Assembly: GCA_035292505.1 (NCBI GenBank)
Contig: DATDQA010000336.1
Location: 1 to 21,581 of the forward strand
Direction of reading: 5' to 3'
From: DATDQA01 sp035292505
Lineage (GTDB): Bacteria; Bacteroidota; Bacteroidia; Chitinophagales; Saprospiraceae
Length of the DNA: 21,581 bases
The notes below the pieces were generated by a model. The model saw nothing but the letters and a program-made list of their open reading frames with translations, had not been told where the DNA came from and did not search any database. The position numbers and the translations under genes are program-made. Below, piece after piece: positions 15,363-21,581 of this stretch (its first letter is position 1; every line of letters starts with the position of its first letter).

Positions 15363-15761
15363 TTAGTTTCCCTGGGCTCCCTGGTCGATCCATTGCCTGA
15401 TAATATTCTGTTGTGCATCAGGTACTGGGGATCTGTCAAGAGGCATCCGCTCACCGAAAGGCGGGTTTGCAGACATTTTTTGAATTAGCAAACTGGCCCC
15501 GGAATTACCTGGTACGATAGCCGCACCTGAATTTCCTCCCATAAGCAATTCACTCACGGCATCTACACGAAGACCGTTCTCTGACAATGACGGACCATGG
15601 CACGAGACGCACCCGTGTTGAGACAGGATCGGCAATACGTCGTCCATGAAAGAGATTGGATCATCGTCATCTCCGATAGGTATAACGAGATCATCCTTCT
15701 CACAACCAGCTAGGATAAAGGCGATGATACACACGCCCGTGATTTTTCTTAGACTTGACAT
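15363..15761 (-). CDS. Lipoprotein with a PSCyt1-type c-type cytochrome domain
   Basis: The product has 132 residues. The signal peptide ends in the lipobox ILAGC, so Cys20 is lipidated and the protein sits on an envelope membrane. After an acidic linker (DDDD) comes DVLPILSQHGCVSCHG: the haem-binding motif is CVSCH (51-55). The distal ligand is probably Met106 (GERMPLD), and the domain ends with IIRQWIDQGA. The spacing and the phrases NGLRVDAVSELL and SLLIQKM match the planctomycete-type cytochrome domain (PSCyt1, Pfam PF07635), which also occurs in Bacteroidota. It likely shuttles electrons, perhaps for a dehydrogenase not seen here. No partner is adjacent. A 20-bp perfect palindrome lies 45 nt upstream of the start. 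Confidence 0.9.
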   Translation of the reverse strand: MSSLRKITGVCIIAFILAGCEKDDLVIPIGDDDDPISFMDDVLPILSQHGCVSCHGPSLSENGLRVDAVSELLMGGNSGAAIVPGNSGASLLIQKMSANPPFGERMPLDRSPVPDAQQNIIRQWIDQGAQGN

Positions 15762-15806
15762 ACTGATTTCTTTTTATGAAATGAAAATTCAACATAATTC
15801 GCCCCT

Positions 15807-15826
15807 GTTAATTGCATGCAATTAAC
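15807..15826. promoter_or_regulatory. Perfect 20-bp palindrome, candidate operator of the cytochrome gene
   Basis: GTTAATTGCATGCAATTAAC is identical on both strands. It ends 45 nt upstream of the cytochrome start codon (minus strand). A weak -7-like TATGTTGA lies between, so the palindrome would cover the -33 region. The rest of the gap 15827-15999 shows nothing definite. Confidence 0.5.
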
Positions 15827-15999
15827 CCGGCGCTCATCTTAACGCCAAAAATTCAAGGGATGAAACCAGGAAGCTGGAAAGAAGTTATGAAGTATGAAGT
15901 AAAAACCAGGACGGCTTGATATGATAAATTAACGCGTCATGCTCTTATTCTATTTTGCTTATTTCTAAGAATTTTTGAAAGCAAAGGATGTAATGCTTG

Positions 16000-16077
16000 T
16001 GATGGATGATGGATGATGGGTGATGGGTGATGGGTGATGGGTGATGGATGATGGGTGATGGATGATTGGTGATGGGG
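16000..16077. repeat. Heptamer tandem array TGATGGR
   Basis: Eleven units lie in register: mostly TGATGGG and TGATGGA, one TGATTGG, and a last unit of 8 bp. It is the distal module of the repeats after the secreted-protein gene ending at 16133. The same unit makes up the array at 17587-17677. Confidence 0.9.
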
Positions 16078-16083
16078 TGATGC

Positions 16084-16132
16084 CTTCCCCCGCTTCCCCG
16101 ATTTAACCGGCTTTACCGGGTTTCATCGGCTT
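16084..16132. repeat. Nonamer tandem array, touching a stop codon
   Basis: Degenerate nonamers run CTTCCCCCG, CTTCCCCGA, TTTAACCGG, CTTTACCGG, then a 10-bp GTTTCATCGG, then CTTCTAATA. The last contains the stop complement CTA (16133-16135) of the minus-strand secreted-protein gene. Confidence 0.65.
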
Positions 16133-16810
16133 CTAATACTTCAGCAGTTTTGCATTGTCGATCAAGAAATGACCATTAACCGGTTCGGCCTCATCAGACA
16201 CATAATACGCCTCGAGGACAAGACATTTATGTGTTTGAGATGGAAACAGATCAAACTTGTATTCTTTCCATTCTTCATTCAAAATCGGCCCAGATTCAGC
16301 CAACAGTTCATCAAATTCACCCTGGTACTCGGACCCCCAGATGCGGAGTTGTGTGGGGTTACGATAACTTCTTTCAGTACCCTTAATTACCTCAAAATTT
16401 GGGGTGAGTCTGGCAATGAACATCGAATCCCTGCACAAATAAGCGGAGAACTCATAATAGGTACCACTCATTAATGGCGTAACCAAGAGTTGCCCTATAC
16501 ACTCCCATGTTCCCTTATCTCTGACAATCATGCTCAAATATGATTCTCCATCAAAAGGTTTGGCGTTGATATTATAGAAATTTGTCTTTGCTCCATGCAC
16601 ATCAGTTGGTGAGTGTAGGTCTAATGGAAACCAATTAAACCATCCGTCAAAAGATAGCTCACTATAAGGTTCTCGTGAGCCGCTTGAGCCTTGCTGCGGT
16701 TCACCTTCAAAAGATGGATTGATCAATGGCATCTCGACCTGTGCCATTACCGAATACCATGGGTTTAGATAGACAAGAAAGAGAAAAACATATTTCGATA
16801 GTCCTGGCAT
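16133..16810 (-). CDS. Secreted protein of a tandem paralogous pair (distal copy)
   Basis: The protein has 225 residues from ATG 16810. The frame is open further upstream, but that would overlap the preceding paralogue and lacks a signal. The signal peptide (MPGLSKYVFLFLVYLN..., cleavage near VMAQ) leads into VEMPLINPSFEG. Shared motifs with the paralogue are SFEG, GWFNWFPLDLHSP, HGAKTN, TWECIGQLL, CRDSM, RIWGSE, ELLAESG, FDLFPS and LIDNAKL. The arrangement (NPSFEG start, GW, ELLAES, LIDNA near the end) resembles beta-sandwich, carbohydrate-binding-like domains found in Bacteroidota secreted and OmpA-type proteins. No C-terminal sorting domain or catalytic motif is visible. It starts 16 nt after its paralogue and ends in TAG beside a nonamer array. 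Confidence 0.75.
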   Translation of the reverse strand: MPGLSKYVFLFLVYLNPWYSVMAQVEMPLINPSFEGEPQQGSSGSREPYSELSFDGWFNWFPLDLHSPTDVHGAKTNFYNINAKPFDGESYLSMIVRDKGTWECIGQLLVTPLMSGTYYEFSAYLCRDSMFIARLTPNFEVIKGTERSYRNPTQLRIWGSEYQGEFDELLAESGPILNEEWKEYKFDLFPSQTHKCLVLEAYYVSDEAEPVNGHFLIDNAKLLKY

Positions 16811-16826
16811 TATTTTCAAATTTACG

Positions 16827-17477
16827 TCATTCGTACTTCCACAGTTTTGCATTGTCGATAAGTACATGACCATTCATAGCTAATTCATCTTCTGAAGGGT
16901 AGTAAGCTTGAAGGATAATGTATTTGTAAGTCTTGGATGGAAACAGATCAAATGTTTGTTTTTGCCACTTAGTATGCTCCACTGTACCAGATTCTGCAAG
17001 CAGCTCTCCAAATTCCTTCACGTGTTCAGACCCCCATATTCTGATTTGGGCAGGATTTGAAAAATTGAGAATTTCACCTGTAGGTGTCAAGCGTGATTTG
17101 TACATGGAGTCTCGGCATGTATACATTAAAATGGAATAATGACCACCTTCTTCAAGGGGCTCTTGTAACGATTGTGCTATACATTCCCATGTTTCATCTT
17201 CCCTTATTACCAGACCAACATAAGTTTCACCATGAAAAGGGAACCTTTGAACATTCCAATAGTTGGTGTGTGCTCCATGTATGTCCGGTGGAGATTTCAA
17301 TTCGAACGGGCTCCAATTTTGCCAACCAGCTATTGTCAATTTGAGTCCATTTGGATAAGTGCCCATTGTCGGCGTTCCTTCAAATGAGCCATTTACCAAT
17401 GGTACTTCGACCTGGCCCATTGCAATATGGAATGCAATGAAAATAAAAGCTGAACCACAATAGTGAATTTTCTTCAT
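16827..17477 (-). CDS. Secreted protein of a tandem paralogous pair (proximal copy)
   Basis: The protein has 216 residues from ATG 17477, where a normal signal peptide begins (MKKIHYCGSAFIFIAF, cleavage near AMG|Q). An in-frame ATG at 17504 adds nine residues and is less likely. The mature part starts VEVPLVNGSFEG and is about half identical by eye to the next gene, with the same motif order ending NGHVLIDNAKLWKYE. The mature domain is about 190 residues with no known catalytic residues, consistent with a jelly-roll ligand-binding module. It may bind glycans at the cell surface, but that is inference. Gene duplication explains the pair. It lies downstream of tesA on the same strand, beyond about 310 bp mostly occupied by two repeat arrays. 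Confidence 0.75.
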   Translation of the reverse strand: MKKIHYCGSAFIFIAFHIAMGQVEVPLVNGSFEGTPTMGTYPNGLKLTIAGWQNWSPFELKSPPDIHGAHTNYWNVQRFPFHGETYVGLVIREDETWECIAQSLQEPLEEGGHYSILMYTCRDSMYKSRLTPTGEILNFSNPAQIRIWGSEHVKEFGELLAESGTVEHTKWQKQTFDLFPSKTYKYIILQAYYPSEDELAMNGHVLIDNAKLWKYE

Positions 17478-17586
17478 CTCAAAGTTTAAGAGATCATTCC
17501 ACACACGCGCATTTGAAACGGATACGTCCTTTGACTTTTACGGAGCAACCCCTTCTGCCATTCCCGACAGGTGTACTTTCTATGGA

Positions 17587-17677
17587 CGATGGGTGATGAG
17601 CGATGGGTGATGAATGATGGGTGATGGATGATGGATGATGAATGATGGATGATGAATGATGAATGATGGATGATCAT
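17587..17677. repeat. Heptamer tandem array TGATGRR
   Basis: Thirteen heptamers run in register, 17587-17677, such as CGATGGG, TGATGAG, TGATGAA, TGATGGA and TGATGGG, ending TGATCAT. The unit contains no stop in the minus-strand frames, so long spurious open frames run through it. The flank 17478-17586 shows no gene I can support. Confidence 0.9.
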
Positions 17678-17731
17678 GCATCTTCTTTCTCGATTCTCTC
17701 ATCCGCTCTAGCTTTAGCGACGGCGGACCGG

Positions 17732-17791
17732 CTTCCCCAATTTCGCCCATTTTCCCCGCATACTCCGCTTCCTCTACTTCCTTTATTTCCT
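17732..17791. repeat. Nonamer tandem array, running into the tesA stop
   Basis: Nonamers in register: CTTCCCCAA, TTTCGCCCA, TTTTCCCCG, CATACTCCG, CTTCCTCTA, CTTCCTTTA, then TTTCCTCTA, whose last three bases are the tesA stop complement (17792-17794). The first four are degenerate and the last three close. The 54 bp 17678-17731 between this and the heptamers is not clearly repetitive. Confidence 0.65.
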
Positions 17792-18472
17792 CTACTTCAA
17801 CACTTCTTTCAGTACCTTCCACACATTCTCCCTCACAATCTTCTGCCCTTCCGCATTCGGATGCATGCGATCGGGAAGATTGAGTTCAGGGATCCCTCCG
17901 ACTCCATCGAGAAGAAATGGTATCAAATGTGCGTGATAGTCGTTCGCGAGTGTGGGAAAAATCTTACGAAACGCTGATGTGTATTCGGCTCCCATGTTCG
18001 GGGGCGCTTCCATACCTGCGATGATGATCGGGATATCAGGATACTTTTTCAGGACTTCATCAAGAATCCCGCGGAGATTTGCTTCCGTTGACTTGAGATC
18101 AAGACCGCGTAGCGCATCGTTCGGTCCGAGCTCAAGGACGAATACATCGATCTGCTGACGCAAGACCCAATCAATCCGATTCAGGCCACCGGCAGATGTC
18201 TCTCCGCTCAATCCGCCATTGATCACTTGGTATGGTAATTTAAGTGAATCGATGCGATCCTGGATCAGTGATGGGAATGACTGGTCTTCGTCAAGTCCGT
18301 ATCCCGCTGTAAGGCTATTGCCGAAGAAGAGGATGTACTTACGTATATCTGCCTGAATCTGTGAGGAAGACGACAGTGTATCTCCAGTCATACTTACCTC
18401 TTTCGTTTTGTTTTCTGATCCGGCACATGCTGCAAAACATGCTATCCATATGACCGAAATGATAACTCTCAT
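17792..18472 (-). CDS. tesA: TesA-type GDSL/SGNH arylesterase lipoprotein
   Basis: This SGNH-hydrolase has 226 residues and a short signal with a likely lipobox (FAAC, Cys16), so it is probably an envelope lipoprotein acting on acyl esters or lysophospholipids. Block I is FFGNSLTAGYGL with the nucleophile Ser53; the usual GDS is GNS here. Block II has Gly90 (GLSGETS), block III has Asn118 (GPND), and block V has the Asp201-His204 pair (PDRMHP). All four SGNH residues are therefore present. It is divergent from ybbA-ybbP, an arrangement also found in E. coli. The stop codon is TAG and is followed by a nonamer array; the divergent spacer holds twin repeats and a hairpin. Confidence 0.92.
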   Translation of the reverse strand: MRVIISVIWIACFAACAGSENKTKEVSMTGDTLSSSSQIQADIRKYILFFGNSLTAGYGLDEDQSFPSLIQDRIDSLKLPYQVINGGLSGETSAGGLNRIDWVLRQQIDVFVLELGPNDALRGLDLKSTEANLRGILDEVLKKYPDIPIIIAGMEAPPNMGAEYTSAFRKIFPTLANDYHAHLIPFLLDGVGGIPELNLPDRMHPNAEGQKIVRENVWKVLKEVLK

Positions 18473-18534
18473 GGTGCAAAGAAATCGAGTTTATATGATA
18501 ATGAAGGATGTGGCACAGGCTTAGGCTTCTGTGA

Positions 18535-18616
18535 CGCGCCTTCAGCGCTGTGTTTATTTGGGAGTTTCTGCATTGGGCTCTGCTCAATGTTAGTGTATAT
18601 CGCGCCTTAAGCGCTG
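18535..18616. promoter_or_regulatory. Twin 16-bp repeats flanking a hairpin in the tesA/ybbA divergent spacer
   Basis: CGCGCCTTCAGCGCTG (18535-18550) and CGCGCCTTAAGCGCTG (18601-18616) differ at one base and each contains GCGC-N5-GCGC. Between them, CATTGGGC (18571-18578) pairs with GCTCAATG (18582-18589) around a 3-nt loop, with one G-T pair. Paired binding sites for a regulator of both genes, or a mobile repeat remnant, are both possible. Confidence 0.5.
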
Positions 18617-18628
18617 CTTGCCATTTTC

Positions 18629-18658
18629 CTTCGCCTTCGCCTCAGCCTTCGCCTTCTT
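18629..18658. repeat. Short hexamer array CTTCGC in the ybbA leader
   Basis: Five hexamers in register: CTTCGC, CTTCGC, CTCAGC, CTTCGC, CTTCTT. They lie 58 nt upstream of the ybbA start. Unlike the other arrays this one does not follow a stop codon. Confidence 0.55.
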
Positions 18659-18716
18659 CCAGAACTTTTCCCCCACTTTTACATTCTAATCAATCCAAAT
18701 CACTGGTCTTACGCTC

Positions 18717-19418
18717 ATGACAAATATTCTCGAAGTACATCACCTCTCAAAAGTCTATGCTTCCGGTGATCGGGAATTGCCGGTACTGACCGATATCGAT
18801 TTCGATCTTCCGGCAGGACAAATCCTTGCAATCGTAGGACCTTCAGGTAGCGGCAAGACAACTCTTCTTGGCCTATGCGCAGGTCTCGATCACGTCACAT
18901 CGGGGACGGTGAATCTATGTGGTAATGAATTGCAAGACGTCACGGAAGACGAGCGCGCGATGATCCGGAATAAACATGTCGGATTCATCTTTCAGGATTT
19001 CCAACTCATGCCTACACTTACAGCTCTGGAGAATGTGATGATTCCTCTTGAACTTCAAGGTGCAAAACATGCGGCACAGACAGCTTCATCTCTTCTTCAT
19101 CGTGTAGGTCTGGATGATCGGATGAAACACTATCCGAGCCAGCTCTCCGGTGGTGAACAACAACGCGTATCACTCGCCCGTGCCTTCAGCAATGAGCCGG
19201 AAATCCTCTTCGCCGATGAACCTACGGGAAACCTGGATGTGGAAACAAGTAAGTATGTCCAGCAGTTGCTCTTTGATCTGAATCGCGAACATGGCACTAC
19301 ACTCGTGATCGTCACGCATGATCTGAACCTCGCTAAAAAATGCGACCGCATCATCCAGCTCAGTGGTGGTAAAATTATCTCCGATGCCTTTTCGCAAATC
19401 CGACAAACCACTTCGTAA
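18717..19418 (+). CDS. ybbA: ABC transporter ATPase of the YbbA/LolD family
   Basis: The product has 233 residues with all ABC motifs: Walker A GPSGSGKTT (41-49), Q-loop Gln93 (IFQDFQ), signature LSGGEQQR (143-150), Walker B ILFADE (163-168), D-loop NLD (172-174) and H-loop His201 (VTHD). The class resembles the LolD/MacB/FtsE-type exporters that pair with large permeases having extracytoplasmic domains. The permease gene begins 3 nt after this stop, and tesA is divergent upstream. In E. coli, YbbA pairs with YbbP next to TesA; the substrate there is unsettled. Action on lipids or toxic amphiphiles is plausible but inferred. Confidence 0.95.
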   Translation: MTNILEVHHLSKVYASGDRELPVLTDIDFDLPAGQILAIVGPSGSGKTTLLGLCAGLDHVTSGTVNLCGNELQDVTEDERAMIRNKHVGFIFQDFQLMPTLTALENVMIPLELQGAKHAAQTASSLLHRVGLDDRMKHYPSQLSGGEQQRVSLARAFSNEPEILFADEPTGNLDVETSKYVQQLLFDLNREHGTTLVIVTHDLNLAKKCDRIIQLSGGKIISDAFSQIRQTTS

Positions 19419-19421
19419 GCA

Positions 19422-21581
19422 ATGGCAGGGTTCAAATTCCTACTCAATACTGCATGGCGTGACAGCAGGCACAACAGAGGCCGGCTCGTCCTCTTTATGT
19501 CCTCAATTATCCTCGGTGTAGCGGCATTAGTTGCGATCAATGCATTCAATTACAATCTTGCACGGGATATTGACAGACAAGCCGCCTCATTGCTCGGTGC
19601 AGATATCGCCGTGACAGGAAACAGACCTATCGCTACAACCTTGATTCCTGCACTCGACTCTATCGCTTCACAAAAGGCAACAGAACTCGAACTCTTCTCT
19701 ATGGCGTATCTCCCGGTGCAGGATGCTTCGCAGTTTGTCAGGGTGCGCGCCCTCGAAGGTGATTTTCCATTTTATGGAGAAATCAAAACTATCCCGTCTG
19801 AAGCGGCAAAAGATTTTCAACACGGTACCTTTGCGCTCGTAGATGAAAGCGCAATGATCGAGCATAGTCTGCAGGTCGGTGACTCAATCCGCCTTGGTGA
19901 AGCGTACTTTACAATCGTTGGCAGACTCACTGCGATGTTCGGAAGCTCTGCCCTGACCTCTGCCTTTGCGCCCCCGGTATACATAGGCAAACAATATCTC
20001 GATGCGACCAAACTCGTACAGGAAGGAAGCCTGGTAAATTACTCTTACTATCTCAAGACTCCTGTGGGCTTCGATGCGGATGAGTGGGAAGAAAAAAATG
20101 ACGACCGTTTCAGAACAGAAGCGATGCGGATCGAGACGATTGCAGAGCGTAAAGAGAATCTGAACGAAGCGTTTGACAGATTGAATGCCTTCCTCAATCT
20201 CGTTGCCCTTGTATCATTACTGATGGGATGTATCGGCGTGGCGAGCAGTGTCTTTATCTATGTACGCAATAAAATCCCTTCCATTGCCATCCTGCGGTGC
20301 CTTGGCATGAAGGGAAAGCAGGCCTTCACGATCTACTTTATTCAGATTCTTGCACTCGGAGTCCTTGGCGCATTGACAGGTGCGATCCTTGGGAGTGTCA
20401 TTCAGACCGTATTGCCTATCGTGCTCAGCGATCTCTTACCCGTCTCAGTCACAGTGACCTTATCCTGGCGTGCGATTATAGAAGGTCTTCTCGTGGGGCT
20501 CGTTGTCACAGTGTTGTTTGCACTGCTTCCATTACTGGCAGTCAGGAAGGTGAGTCCCATGCGCACATTGCGTTCGAACATGATCGGCGATATCCAGGAA
20601 CGCGACCCTGTGCGTTGGTTCATCTATGGTGGCCTGGTCGCAAGCCTCGTTTTATTTCTGTGGCTCATGACCGGAGATATTCAAGCTGCAGGCATCTATA
20701 CATTGGGTTTACTCCTCTCAGCAGCTACACTTTTCCTGGTGTCAAAGGCAGTCATGTGGATGATCAAGCGCTATCTGCCCAGAGGCTGGCATTTCGCGTT
20801 CAGGCAGGGCCTGTCGAACTTATTCAGACCAAATAATCAGACGCAGACATTGCTCGTATCCATCGGACTTGGCACTGCAGTATTATCTACATTGCTCATC
20901 ACACAGGGGTTGATCTTGCGTAATGTCGCAAACATGGATGCAGGTAATCAACCCAATATGATCCTCTACGGCATTGAGCGTACGCAAAAAGATTCTCTGG
21001 CCGCAATTACAAAACATTACAAGATGCCGATCATCCAACAGGTACCCATCGTAACGATGCGTATCGAAGGATGGAAGGGTCGCACGAAATCCGAATGGCT
21101 CGGGGATACCACGCGTAAAGCAGAAACATGGGCGATCAATCGTGAGGCGCGCGTAACGTTCCGCGATACGCTCGACGTTGCAGAACATCTTGTGAAAGGC
21201 GCATTCACCGGGAATGTGGAGCCGGGCGATTCGATTTTCATTTCTCTTGCCGATGGGTTTGCCGAAGCTTTAGATGTCGATATAGGTGATGAAGTTGTCT
21301 TCAATGTACAGGGTACCTTACTGAAGACTTATGTCGGGAGCCTGCGGAAAATAGAATTCAATTCTATGATGACGCGCTTTTTTATTGTATTTCCGCATGG
21401 AGTCCTGGAGCAAGCGCCACAATTCCAGGTATTAGTGACAAAATCTCCCGATGTCGCGACGACTGCAAAATATCGCAGTGAAGTAGTGCGGACATTCCCA
21501 AATGTCTCTGTGGTTGATCTCGCCAGTATTCTTGTCGCTCTGAACGAAATCCTGAACAAAGTATCTTATGTGATACGGTTT
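19422..21581 (+). CDS. ybbP: YbbP-type large ABC permease, N-terminal 720 residues (3' end outside window)
   Basis: ATG 19422 follows the ybbA stop by 3 nt and the frame stays open for 720 codons to the window edge. An N-terminal membrane helix near 24-45 (VLFMSSIILGVAALVAINAF) is followed by an extracytoplasmic domain of about 200 residues beginning LLGADIAVTGNRP. Membrane helices lie near 250-280 (LLMGCIGVASSVFIYV), 300-330, 350-375, 399-418, 422-447 and 475-497. The first part of a second extracytoplasmic domain then runs to the edge. E. coli YbbP is about 800 residues, so perhaps 80 are missing. It forms the membrane half of the YbbA-YbbP complex, likely in lipid or amphiphile handling at the inner membrane. 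The close similarity at WRDSR...LVLFMSSI is typical of this family. Confidence 0.93.
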   Translation, partial: MAGFKFLLNTAWRDSRHNRGRLVLFMSSIILGVAALVAINAFNYNLARDIDRQAASLLGADIAVTGNRPIATTLIPALDSIASQKATELELFSMAYLPVQDASQFVRVRALEGDFPFYGEIKTIPSEAAKDFQHGTFALVDESAMIEHSLQVGDSIRLGEAYFTIVGRLTAMFGSSALTSAFAPPVYIGKQYLDATKLVQEGSLVNYSYYLKTPVGFDADEWEEKNDDRFRTEAMRIETIAERKENLNEAFDRLNAFLNLVALVSLLMGCIGVASSVFIYVRNKIPSIAILRCLGMKGKQAFTIYFIQILALGVLGALTGAILGSVIQTVLPIVLSDLLPVSVTVTLSWRAIIEGLLVGLVVTVLFALLPLLAVRKVSPMRTLRSNMIGDIQERDPVRWFIYGGLVASLVLFLWLMTGDIQAAGIYTLGLLLSAATLFLVSKAVMWMIKRYLPRGWHFAFRQGLSNLFRPNNQTQTLLVSIGLGTAVLSTLLITQGLILRNVANMDAGNQPNMILYGIERTQKDSLAAITKHYKMPIIQQVPIVTMRIEGWKGRTKSEWLGDTTRKAETWAINREARVTFRDTLDVAEHLVKGAFTGNVEPGDSIFISLADGFAEALDVDIGDEVVFNVQGTLLKTYVGSLRKIEFNSMMTRFFIVFPHGVLEQAPQFQVLVTKSPDVATTAKYRSEVVRTFPNVSVVDLASILVALNEILNKVSYVIRF

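Noticed and set aside
16000..17677. CRISPR-like arrays at 16000-16077 and 17587-17677
   Set aside because: Units are only 7 bp and contiguous with no spacers, and no cas genes are present.
17486..17822. Minus-strand open frames of 63-80 codons across the TGATGRR array
   Set aside because: The 7-bp unit has no stop in these frames, so repeat periodicity alone keeps them open. The product is a monotonous IIHHPSF-type string.

Overview
The window looks like a chromosome segment of a Bacteroidota bacterium, probably in the Saprospiria/Chitinophagia direction; I cannot place it more finely from sequence alone. The clues are many small secreted outer-membrane beta-barrel proteins of lineage-restricted type, an ExbB-ExbD-ExbD-TonB cluster with the Bacteroidota arrangement, a lipoprotein with a PSCyt1-type cytochrome domain, hardly any Shine-Dalgarno sequences, and promoter matches to the Bacteroidota -7 motif TAnnTTTG. 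There is no sign of phage, IS element, CRISPR, rRNA or tRNA.

Layout. 1-6361 (+ strand): the 3' end of a small membrane protein gene, then a run of envelope genes: a barrel lipoprotein, a polytopic membrane protein, two secreted barrel proteins (the second interrupted by an in-frame TGA at 3756), a six-TM class III adenylate cyclase, and another secreted barrel protein. 6358-9035 (- strand): a gamma-carbonic-anhydrase/PaaY-like hexapeptide protein, a Bax-inhibitor-1-like membrane protein, an M48 metalloprotease, and a 64-codon frame coupled to the protease. 9144-9875 (+): a VIT1/CCC1 metal transporter. 9965-12478 (-): exbB, exbD, exbD and a TonB/TolA-like gene, which together would form an energised motor between inner and outer membrane. 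12858-15248 (+): a 796-residue FadN-type beta-oxidation fusion enzyme. 15363-18472 (-): a cytochrome lipoprotein, two tandem paralogous secreted proteins, and a TesA-type lipoprotein esterase. 18717-21581 (+): the ABC ATPase YbbA and the large permease YbbP, cut by the window edge, divergent from tesA just as in E. coli.

The least explained feature is a set of degenerate short-unit tandem arrays in spacers. After five minus-strand genes (Bax-like, M48, exbB, the distal paralogous secreted gene, tesA) the stop codon, TAG in all five, is followed within 0-4 nt by an array of one unit length (6, 8 or 9 bp), and then by a second array of a different unit length (7 or 11 bp). The pairings recur: octamer plus GCTGTTC-type heptamer after both the Bax-like gene and exbB, and nonamer plus TGATGGR heptamer after both the secreted gene and tesA. 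Two of these spacers are almost wholly repeat. This looks like a genome-wide 3'-end element class and is the main candidate here for something undescribed.

Other structure worth a look: a perfect 20-bp palindrome upstream of the cytochrome gene, a leader with stacked hairpins and a terminator-like end upstream of fadN, and a twin 16-bp repeat flanking a hairpin in the tesA/ybbA divergent region.
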